A stretch of 9,331 nucleotides of DNA from JBECKQ01 sp040235375 (lineage in GTDB: Bacteria; Planctomycetota; Phycisphaerae; UBA1845). Below the pieces are notes generated by a model. The model did not search any database. It was given only the letters and a program-made list of their open reading frames with translations, and was not told the origin of the DNA. A program made the position numbers and the translations under genes. Of this stretch, positions 1-5,392 are shown piece by piece. Location: contig JBECKQ010000371.1 of NCBI GenBank assembly GCA_040235375.1, positions 1 to 9,331 on the forward strand, read 5' to 3'. Numbering within the stretch: position 1 is the stretch's first letter; the number at the start of each line of letters is the position of its first letter.

Positions 1-7
1 ATCTCAC

Positions 8-116
8 AGGGGTCTGGCTCGTTTTTGCCACAATACCATGGCTTTCAGCGTGGTTTTCTCATTCGTTGAGCGACAAAGCTCAGCAGCGGCATCTCACAAA
101 AACGTGCCTGACCCCT
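8..116. repeat. Imperfect inverted repeat, REP-like
   Basis: Bases 8-27 and the reverse complement of 97-116 agree at 18 of 20 positions (AGGGGTCWGGCWCGTTTTTG, where W marks the two T/A differences). The arms are separated by about 69 bases. The octamer ATCTCACA occurs at 1-8 and again at 91-98, next to each arm. The arm sequence, a GGGGTCAGGCAC-type motif, resembles short palindromic repeats that I recall near REP-associated tyrosine transposases (RAYT, Y1 family) in bacterial genomes. That link is from memory and no transposase is visible here. The repeat lies just past the atpH stop codon. Confidence 0.6.
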
Positions 117-145
117 TTTCCCGCCCGCCGACCCCTTTTCCCGCC
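110..145. repeat. Two tandem 16-bp direct repeats
   Basis: GACCCCTTTTCCCGCC occurs at 110-125 and 130-145, a period of 20 bases with a 4-base spacer (CGCC). The first copy overlaps the right arm of the inverted repeat at 97-116, so the two structures form one repeat cluster. The cluster sits 20 bases beyond the atpH stop codon and could be the edge of a mobile or REP-type element. Confidence 0.65.
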
Positions 146-164
146 GGCGCGGCGCCGAACGGCT

Positions 165-770
165 TTATTTCTCCACCGCTTCGAAGAACTCCTTGCCGCT
201 GCGGATCTCGCGCGAGGCCCGCTGGCGGAGCGTGTCGCGCATGCGCTCGAGCCGGCCGGCGACGCTCGTGTCGATCTTGTCGTCACCGATGCGGACGATG
301 AGGCCGCCGAGGATATCGGGTTTCACCTTCTCGATGAGGCGGGCATTTCTGCCCGTCGCCTCGGAGGCGGCGCGGCGGATCTGCGCGCGAAGCTCGTCGG
401 TGAGCGCGATCGCGGAGGTCACGTACACCTCGACCTCGTTGCGGGCCTCCTCGAGAGCGAGGCGATATCGTTCGTAAATCAGCGGGATCAGCGCGGCGCG
501 ATTCTTGCGATTGATGACCTGGAGCGTGTTGAGCAGGACGTCGGCCATCTTGCCGCGGAAGTGCTTTTCCAGCAGCTCGCGGCGCGCGTCGGCATCGACC
601 GCCGGATTCCGCAGGAACTCGCCGAATGACGGCTCCACTTCCATCAGGCGGATGAAGTCGCCGAACTGCTCGAGCACGTCGGACGAGGCGCCGGACTCCT
701 GGGTGAGCTCGGCGAGCGTCCGGGCGTAGGTGTCGGCGATTTCGATGGTGCCGTGCTCGAAGCCGGCCAT
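165..770 (-). CDS. atpH: ATP synthase F1 subunit delta
   Basis: This is the delta subunit (OSCP homologue) of the F-type ATP synthase. It sits on top of the alpha3beta3 head and ties it to the peripheral stalk made by subunit b. The 201-residue length is slightly above the usual bacterial size of about 180. The N-terminal helical domain runs over residues 8-110. The C-terminal family signature is clear at 151-174 (PDILGGLIVRIGDDKID, then TSVAGRL). The ATG start is supported by AGGAG at 780-784 (minus strand), nine bases upstream. The gene follows atpF after 19 bases, so it is the last visible gene of the operon. atpA would normally come next but does not begin in the 164 bases left in the window. 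Confidence 0.96.
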   Translation of the reverse strand: MAGFEHGTIEIADTYARTLAELTQESGASSDVLEQFGDFIRLMEVEPSFGEFLRNPAVDADARRELLEKHFRGKMADVLLNTLQVINRKNRAALIPLIYERYRLALEEARNEVEVYVTSAIALTDELRAQIRRAASEATGRNARLIEKVKPDILGGLIVRIGDDKIDTSVAGRLERMRDTLRQRASREIRSGKEFFEAVEK

Positions 771-789
771 TGCAGGTCACTCCTGGGCG

Positions 790-1407
790 TCAGTTGCGGC
801 CGGGCTTGACGCGATTGAGCTCGGCGATCGACTCCTCGATGAGACGGCGATGGTCGGCCGGATCGAGCTCCTTGGCGATGATCTTGGATGCCGCATTGGT
901 CGCGAGCGTCGCACTCGTGTCGTAGAGTTCCTTGACCGCGGCGTCGCGCGCCATGCCGATCTCGCGCTTGGCGCGGGCGATCATGGCGTCGGCCTCCTTG
1001 CGCGTCTCTTCATGGATGGAGCGCTTGACCTTCTCGGCGTCGCGGCGGCCCTCGTCGATGATCGCGGAGGCCTCGGCCTTGGCCGTGGCGAGCTGCTCGG
1101 TGTACTCGGCAAGCTGCTCGGCGGCTTTCTTGTTGGCCTGCTCGGCGTCCTTCAGCGATTGCCGGATGAACTCCTCGCGTGACTGAAAGACGCGCAGGAG
1201 CGGGTTCCAGGCGAAACGGCCGAGGGCGAAGACCACGGCAATGAAGGTGATCAGCGTCCAGATGATGTTGCCGATGTTGCCGGTGAAGAGGCCGGGCGAA
1301 TGGCCCTCTTCTGCGCCGAGTACGGCCGGGGCGAGCGCCAGCAGCGCCAAGGCCGCGCAAGCGGCAATTCGTTTGTGGCTAGCGATGCGCATGGTTGATC
1401 GATCCAT
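790..1407 (-). CDS. atpF: ATP synthase F0 subunit b, with N-terminal signal sequence
   Basis: Subunit b forms the peripheral stalk, anchoring in the membrane next to subunit a and reaching up to delta. The 205-residue product has a Sec-like signal at 1-32 (basic HKR, then a hydrophobic Ala/Leu stretch ending VLGA before EE), which classic b subunits lack. The true membrane helix follows at about 44-64 (IGNIIWTLITFIAVVFALG), then WNPLL. A long charged coiled coil rich in Ala, Glu and Lys runs over about 75-175. Another in-frame ATG lies five codons downstream at 1392, and neither start has a strong Shine-Dalgarno sequence, so the exact start is uncertain. It lies 36 bases after atpE and 19 before atpH. 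Only one b-type gene is seen, with no b' partner. Confidence 0.94.
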   Translation of the reverse strand: MDRSTMRIASHKRIAACAALALLALAPAVLGAEEGHSPGLFTGNIGNIIWTLITFIAVVFALGRFAWNPLLRVFQSREEFIRQSLKDAEQANKKAAEQLAEYTEQLATAKAEASAIIDEGRRDAEKVKRSIHEETRKEADAMIARAKREIGMARDAAVKELYDTSATLATNAASKIIAKELDPADHRRLIEESIAELNRVKPGRN

Positions 1408-1443
1408 ACCGTGCGTGCCGGGACAACCGCGCGAAGTTTCCCC

Positions 1444-1812
1444 TTAGCCCGCCGACTTGATAAGAGCAATGAAGCAGCCAAGGACGGCAAAAAGCGTCGC
1501 CCCTTCAACCATCGCCGCGGTGATGATCATGGCGGTCGAAATCTGACCGGCGACCTCCGGCTGGCGGGCCATGGCCTCGACGGCGGCGCCGCCGATCCGG
1601 CCGATGCCCATTCCGCCTCCGATCAGCACGAGGCCGGCGCCGATCCCGCCGCCGATGGCCTTCGCCCCGACGTTGTCGAGGAAGTACGCGCTGGACGCGG
1701 CGGGTTTGTCCGGTGTGGCGTTGTGGTCCTGAGCGTTGGCGATCGACGTGGCGCAGAGCACCGTGCCGGCGGCGATCATCAACAACGGCAGTGTACGCAT
1801 GTTGAGTTTCAT
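1444..1812 (-). CDS. atpE: ATP synthase F0 subunit c, with N-terminal signal sequence
   Basis: Subunit c forms the rotating ring that carries the coupling ion. The 122-residue product is longer than the typical 70-90 because of an N-terminal extension resembling a cleavable signal peptide (1-27, ending IANA). The mature part has a glycine-rich first helix (about 52-80, including GGGMGIG at 65-71), the polar loop ARQPE (82-86) and a second helix with the ion-binding carboxylate Glu103 (MVEGATL). Gly-Ala follows Glu103, and no Gln occupies the helix-1 position typical of sodium-binding rings, which points to proton coupling (inference). A good ribosome site (AAGGA, 7 bases before ATG) supports the start. 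The gene lies 121 bases after atpB. Confidence 0.96.
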   Translation of the reverse strand: MKLNMRTLPLLMIAAGTVLCATSIANAQDHNATPDKPAASSAYFLDNVGAKAIGGGIGAGLVLIGGGMGIGRIGGAAVEAMARQPEVAGQISTAMIITAAMVEGATLFAVLGCFIALIKSAG

Positions 1813-1933
1813 GAAGCGGTCCTTTCTCCTTCATGGCCGCCCGTTGAGGAAGGCAGCCGTTCTACGTTTACGACTTTCGGTTTTGGCGCCTCGCCGCATC
1901 CGCGCCGGCGGGCGTGATTATCATCAGTCGCGC
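1813..1933 (-). other. atpB-atpE intergenic spacer
   Basis: These 121 bases are the longest gap inside the operon. Just upstream of atpE the minus strand reads AGGAGAAAGGACCGCTTC before the ATG, giving a strong purine-rich ribosome site that suits the high copy number of subunit c. A weak GC stem (GGCGC/GCGCC, 12-base loop) is possible, but no T-run follows it, so I do not call a terminator. I see no convincing promoter and no reading frame that looks like a real gene. Confidence 0.45.
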
Positions 1934-2821
1934 CTATGCGTGGGCGTGCTCCTTGTGCTCGTGCTCTTCGGCGCCGTGATGCAGCACGACGGCCTGGCCG
2001 ATGAACAGCGCGGTCAGAAACGTAAAAATGAACGCCTGCAGGAAAGCGACGAATATCTCGAGGAAGTAAAACGCCACGCTGGACGCCACAACGATCGCGC
2101 CGACGACGAGTCCGCCGGCAACGCTGGCCGCGCCCACCGTAAAGATGAAGCCCAGTAGTATGGCGAGCAGCACGTGGCCGGCGACCATGTTGGCGAACAG
2201 ACGAACGCACAGGGCGAAGATCTTGGCAACCAGCCCCACGATCTCGACCGGAATGAGCAGCGGGGCCAGCCATAGCGGACCCGGGCAGAAGTGGGCGAAG
2301 TACGCCAGGCCGTTCAGGCGAATGCCGTTGACCACGATCATCACCAGGGTGCAGAAGGCAAGCGTGCCCGTAACCCAGATGTTGCCGGTGGGCGACCCGC
2401 CGATGCCATGATGAGCGTTCGTCCAGATGGACTTGACGATCGGCCGGGTGATGGGTTCGAGCGGGAGCAAGCCGATCAGGTTGCAGAAGAGCACGTAAAA
2501 GAAGACGGACCAGACATAAGGGACGAAGCGATCGGTGTACGGGCCGAGCGCCGGCCGGACCACCTGGTCGCGGAGGTAATTGCAGGCGTATTCGAAGAGG
2601 TGGCTGAGTCCGCGCGGCGGCGTCAGGTCTTCGATGGTATCGCCTGTCCTGCGTACAAACGCGTATCGCGGAATGAGCAGAACAAGCAGCAGAGCGGCGA
2701 TGATCTGCACGATGACCTGATTCGAAATCAGGAACGGGGACCACATCCCCTGGCCCGTGTCCCAGTAGATCCACTGGACGACGTGGTCGAGCGGGCCGGC
2801 TTCTGCAAGAAGTACGGTCAA
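1934..2821 (-). CDS. atpB: ATP synthase F0 subunit a
   Basis: Subunit a is the membrane stator that forms the two ion half-channels facing the c ring. The 295-residue product has five or six membrane helices. The diagnostic segment is at about 200-219 (KIFALCVRLFANMVAGHVLL), with the essential arginine at Arg207. The last helix (about 257-277) carries Gln262, in the place of the conserved C-terminal Gln of the family. The C-terminus is unusual, with six histidines in the last fifteen residues (HHGAEEHEHKEHAHA). The start codon is TTG, chosen because GGGAG (2830-2834 on the plus strand as CTCCC) lies 8 bases upstream and because it overlaps the stop of the preceding gene as TTGA, implying translational coupling. 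Confidence 0.96.
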   Translation of the reverse strand: MTVLLAEAGPLDHVVQWIYWDTGQGMWSPFLISNQVIVQIIAALLLVLLIPRYAFVRRTGDTIEDLTPPRGLSHLFEYACNYLRDQVVRPALGPYTDRFVPYVWSVFFYVLFCNLIGLLPLEPITRPIVKSIWTNAHHGIGGSPTGNIWVTGTLAFCTLVMIVVNGIRLNGLAYFAHFCPGPLWLAPLLIPVEIVGLVAKIFALCVRLFANMVAGHVLLAILLGFIFTVGAASVAGGLVVGAIVVASSVAFYFLEIFVAFLQAFIFTFLTALFIGQAVVLHHGAEEHEHKEHAHA

Positions 2822-3225
2822 GGCTGCTTCTCCCGTTGCCGGCCGACCACGTGGACGGCGTAGAACGTGTCAATCGCGAGCATCGTCAAGTATGCGATCC
2901 CCACCCAGACAACGAAGACGCCCCGCTGCGTCCAGCCCGCGAAGATCACGATCAAGGTCAGCGCCAGGGCCATGACGAAACGGATGGCCGTCGCGCCAAG
3001 GATCGATTGCGCGCGCTTGGCCGGATCGGCGTCGCCGGCCAGCCCGATCGGGATGGCGCCGACGCAACCGGCAACCAGACTGACGGCGATGCCGGCGAGC
3101 ATTGACCGTATGCCTGCCGGGCCGGCGCAACGCAGGGTAGGATAGTACCCGATTGCGAGGATCAACAGTGCCGCACCGAGGCTGGCCATGATCAGGCGGA
3201 TGTAGGTATGGCCAAATGTGCTCAC
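2818..3225 (-). CDS. AtpI-like small membrane protein of the ATP synthase operon
   Basis: The 135-residue hydrophobic protein has four predicted membrane helices (about 8-28, 40-62, 74-97 and 102-124) and a basic tail (GRQREKQP). It sits exactly where atpI-type genes occur, between atpZ and atpB, overlapping the atpB start by four bases. Members of this loosely conserved group have been linked to c-ring assembly or ion supply; the assignment here rests on position, size and topology, not on a strong motif. The start is GTG, with AGGA five bases upstream; Met13 is a less likely alternative. The stop-to-start gap from atpZ is only 12 bases. Confidence 0.75.
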   Translation of the reverse strand: MSTFGHTYIRLIMASLGAALLILAIGYYPTLRCAGPAGIRSMLAGIAVSLVAGCVGAIPIGLAGDADPAKRAQSILGATAIRFVMALALTLIVIFAGWTQRGVFVVWVGIAYLTMLAIDTFYAVHVVGRQREKQP

Positions 3226-3237
3226 CAGGTTCCTGCG

Positions 3238-3510
3238 TCAGTCCCGGCTTTCGTCGTCGTCGTCGGCACGTTTGCGGCCTTTGTTCTGATCGAAGCTGCG
3301 GAAGGCGGAGGTGGCCTCGCGGATCAGGTTGTATGTTCCGCCGATGAGCCCCAGAGCCGCGCCGATAACGAGCCCCCAGGGCTCGGTGCCAAACGTCCGG
3401 TCGATCCAATACCCGATCAAGGCGAAGACCACGAGGGCGGCCGCGAACTCGAAGCCGACTCCGCTGTACCGCAACCACGTCGGTTTGTCGCTGGGCCGCC
3501 CGCCCGTCAT
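3238..3510 (-). CDS. atpZ: AtpZ/AtpI-family F0F1 ATPase accessory protein
   Basis: This 90-residue protein has two membrane helices (about 16-34 and 45-63) joined by the family's characteristic loop (GYWIDRTFGTEPW at 33-45), followed by a glycine-rich second helix and NLIRE. The C-terminal tail is charged and acidic (RADDDDESRD). AtpZ-family proteins are encoded at the head of atp operons and have been linked to F0 assembly or cation movement. I chose the ATG at 3510, not the far-upstream in-frame TTG at 3738, because family similarity begins here, the upstream residues look like random GC-rich translation, and a promoter -10 overlaps that TTG. GGGAG lies about 11 bases before the ATG. It is the first gene of the operon. 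Confidence 0.85.
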   Translation of the reverse strand: MTGGRPSDKPTWLRYSGVGFEFAAALVVFALIGYWIDRTFGTEPWGLVIGAALGLIGGTYNLIREATSAFRSFDQNKGRKRADDDDESRD

Positions 3511-3728
3511 GCGTGGAGCATCTCCCGGCCGGGCAGCATACGTCCCGTCAAGCGGCAGAGCAACGCCAATGTCGCAGAGTGTTTTTCCGCCGCCGGTCTC
3601 TGCTTTGCCAAAGTCGCGGCCGACCTCGAGCGACCGCGGCGACCACCGCCACAGGTCCCGTGATGAGCAGCCACGCGCCGCGCGAGTCTGACCGGTGACA
3701 AGGACCGCTCCAGCCAGCGCGGGGCGGT

Positions 3729-3758
3729 AGTCTAGCAATGGGCGGCGCGAGGCGTCAA
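3729..3758 (-). promoter_or_regulatory. Sigma70-like promoter of the atp operon
   Basis: On the minus strand TTGACG (-35, plus coordinates 3753-3758) and TAGACT (-10, 3729-3734) are separated by 18 bases. The -35 matches the consensus at 5 of 6 positions and the -10 at 4 of 6. Transcription would begin near 3722, about 210 bases before the atpZ ATG. It is the best promoter match I found upstream of the operon and it points the right way. Confidence 0.55.
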
Positions 3759-3903
3759 CCCTGTTCGATCAAGCTGAAAAACGCTTGTTTACCGGCGAAT
3801 TCCGCGTGCGGCGCGGCCGGAATCGAGGAGGGCCGAGGACCGGGCTGTGCATTGCGTCGCCAAGCGTTCATGCCGGCACGGGGATCGGATTCAGCGCGTT
3901 CGG

Positions 3904-3931
3904 TTGTCGGGGCTGGTCAGGTTGGTATCGT
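3904..3931 (+). promoter_or_regulatory. Candidate promoter for the symporter gene
   Basis: TTGTCG (3904-3909) and TATCGT (3926-3931) with a 16-base spacer lie about 70-85 bases before the symporter start codons. Each hexamer matches the consensus at 4 of 6 positions, so this is only a weak candidate. Confidence 0.25.
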
Positions 3932-4002
3932 GGCTTCATCGCGGCAGCACGTGGCCAGACGCGGATGGCGAAACGTGATGGCGCGCGATCGGGCGGCGGC
4001 AC

Positions 4003-5352
4003 TTGCGGGGCCAGAACGTGCGGGGCAAGCATCTCTTAACGGCGCTCATCCTTGCCGGACTCGTCCTCGGGCTGGTGGCGGGGTGGCTGTTCGAGGACCT
4101 CTCGTATAGCCCGACGCAGCCGATCGCCGAGCACGCCCACGCGACGGCGCTGCAGCTCTTCGATTTTCTCGGCTTCACCATCTTTATGGGCCTCTTGAAG
4201 ATGATCATCGTGCCGCTCATCGCGGCGAGCGTGATCGTGGGCGTGACGAGCGTGGGGAACTTCTCCCGCCTCGGGCGGATGGGTGCGTGGACGCTGGTGT
4301 ACTACTTCTCGACGATGCTGATCGCGGTGGTGATCGGCCTGGTCCTGGTCGATTCGCTGCATCCGGGAAGCGGTCTGGCCGAGAAGATGGCCGGCCAGCC
4401 GGCCCCGACGTACGAGCCGGGCGAAGCGGTCCGAAGCACGGCACAAGGCGGCCTGATCGGCGTCGCGCAGAACCTCGTCTCGCAGATGATCCCGACGAAC
4501 ATTGTCGAGGCGATGGCCCAGGGGCAGCCGCTGGGGGTGATCACGTTCTCGATCTTCTTCGGCGTGGTGGTGACGCTGGTGGGCGAGAAGGCCCGGCCGC
4601 TGGTGCATTTCTTTGACGCCGCGTTTGAAGTGCTGATGAAAATGGTGCACGCGATCATGTGGGTGGCGCCCGTCGGCGTCTTCGCGCTGCTGGCGTGGAC
4701 GGTGGCGCGGGTCGGACTGCACTCGCTCGTCGGGCCGTTGAGCTGGTACATCGTGGCGGTGCTGGGCGGCCTGGCGATTCACGCACTGCTGGTTCTGCCG
4801 CTGGTCGCCTTCATTTTCGGGCGTTCGAGCCCGCTGGGGCTCGCGGGACACATGTGGCAGGCGCTGGTGACGGCGCTGGCGACCGATTCATCGTCGGCGA
4901 CGCTGCCGGTGACGATCGAATGCGCGACTGAGAAGGCCGGGGTGAGCAAGCGGACGGCCGGCTTCGTGCTGCCCTTGGGCTCGACGATCAACATGGACGG
5001 CACGGCGCTGTACGAAGCGGTGGCGGTCGTGTTCATTGCCCAGGCGTTCGGCGTGCATTTGTCGGCTGCGCAGTTGATAATCGTGGCCCTGACGGCCACA
5101 CTGGCGGCGGTGGGAGCCGCGGGGATTCCCAGCGCCGGGCTGGTGACGATGGTGATCGTCGTGGACGCGGTGAACGAGAGCCTGGGGGCGACGGCGCCGC
5201 GGATCCCCCTGGCGGGAATCGGGCTGATCATCGGGATCGACCGCATCCTGGACATGTTCCGCACGACGGTCAACGTCTGGGGGGACGCGGTGGGCGCGGT
5301 GGTGATCGACCGGCTGGAGAGTGCGGCGCCGGCGCGGTCGGCGGTCGAGTGA
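4003..5352 (+). CDS. Dicarboxylate/amino acid:cation symporter (DAACS, GltP/DctA type)
   Basis: This inner-membrane secondary transporter takes up acidic amino acids or C4-dicarboxylates with sodium ions or protons. The 449-residue length and all core motifs fit the family: the serine-rich hairpin 1 (DSSSATLP, 295-302), the helix-7 motif NMDGT (330-334), hairpin 2 (AAGIPSAG, 372-379), and the helix-8 motif with Asp417, Arg420 and Asn424 (DMFRTTVNVWGD). Arg420 aligns with the arginine that binds the side-chain carboxylate of aspartate in GltPh, so an acidic substrate is expected (inference). The start is unsure: TTG at 4003 or GTG at 4018, the latter with GGGG seven bases upstream; a stop at 3976 rules out longer forms. 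The octaheme cytochrome gene follows after 40 bases. Confidence 0.93.
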   Translation: MRGQNVRGKHLLTALILAGLVLGLVAGWLFEDLSYSPTQPIAEHAHATALQLFDFLGFTIFMGLLKMIIVPLIAASVIVGVTSVGNFSRLGRMGAWTLVYYFSTMLIAVVIGLVLVDSLHPGSGLAEKMAGQPAPTYEPGEAVRSTAQGGLIGVAQNLVSQMIPTNIVEAMAQGQPLGVITFSIFFGVVVTLVGEKARPLVHFFDAAFEVLMKMVHAIMWVAPVGVFALLAWTVARVGLHSLVGPLSWYIVAVLGGLAIHALLVLPLVAFIFGRSSPLGLAGHMWQALVTALATDSSSATLPVTIECATEKAGVSKRTAGFVLPLGSTINMDGTALYEAVAVVFIAQAFGVHLSAAQLIIVALTATLAAVGAAGIPSAGLVTMVIVVDAVNESLGATAPRIPLAGIGLIIGIDRILDMFRTTVNVWGDAVGAVVIDRLESAAPARSAVE

Positions 5353-5380
5353 GGGCGTTTCGAAGCGGGCACTTTGCATA

Positions 5381-5386
5381 AGGAGG
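5381..5386 (+). promoter_or_regulatory. Strong ribosome binding site of the cytochrome gene
   Basis: A perfect AGGAGG lies six bases before the ATG at 5393. It decides the start against the upstream in-frame codon at 5321, which would overlap the symporter and add an Arg-rich stretch before the signal peptide. Confidence 0.85.
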
Positions 5387-5392
5387 CGGGCG

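Larger units (their letters stand above)
3511..4002. other. Divergent intergenic region, atp operon / symporter
   Basis: These 492 bases separate the divergent atpZ and symporter genes. They hold a good minus-strand promoter for the atp operon (3729-3758) and a weaker candidate plus-strand promoter (3904-3931). This leaves a predicted atp leader of about 210 bases. Short open frames run through the leader, including one that would end in an ATGA overlap with atpZ, but their translations are Arg/Ala/Gly-rich and look like chance products of high GC content. I recognise no riboswitch, RNA gene or repeat family. Confidence 0.5.

Noticed and set aside
144..157. GC-rich stem just after atpH as an operon terminator
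   Set aside because: The possible stem is short and is followed on the minus strand by a purine-rich stretch, not a T-run.
66..629. Long plus-strand open frame opposite atpH
   Set aside because: It is antisense to a clear atpH and shows no family features; its length comes from the codon bias of the real gene on the other strand.
3507..3701. 64-codon leader frame with a TTG start and ATGA overlap with atpZ
   Set aside because: GGAG precedes the TTG, but the peptide is Arg/Ala/Gly-rich low-complexity sequence typical of chance frames in high-GC DNA.
3511..3738. N-terminal extension of AtpZ to the in-frame TTG at 3738
   Set aside because: The extra 76 residues have no family similarity, the TTG overlaps a promoter -10, and the ATG at 3510 has a usable ribosome site.
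3780..3868. 8-bp inverted repeat AACGCTTG/CAAGCGTT in the divergent region
   Set aside because: The arms are 73 bases apart and do not extend; such pairs are expected by chance in a region of this size.
4036..4851. Long minus-strand frame opposite the symporter
   Set aside because: It is antisense to a well-supported transporter and its product is a His/Arg/Asp/Gln-rich shadow with no recognisable domain.
5321..5392. Earlier start for the octaheme cytochrome
   Set aside because: It would overlap the symporter and place an Arg-rich segment before the signal peptide; the ATG at 5393 has a perfect AGGAGG.
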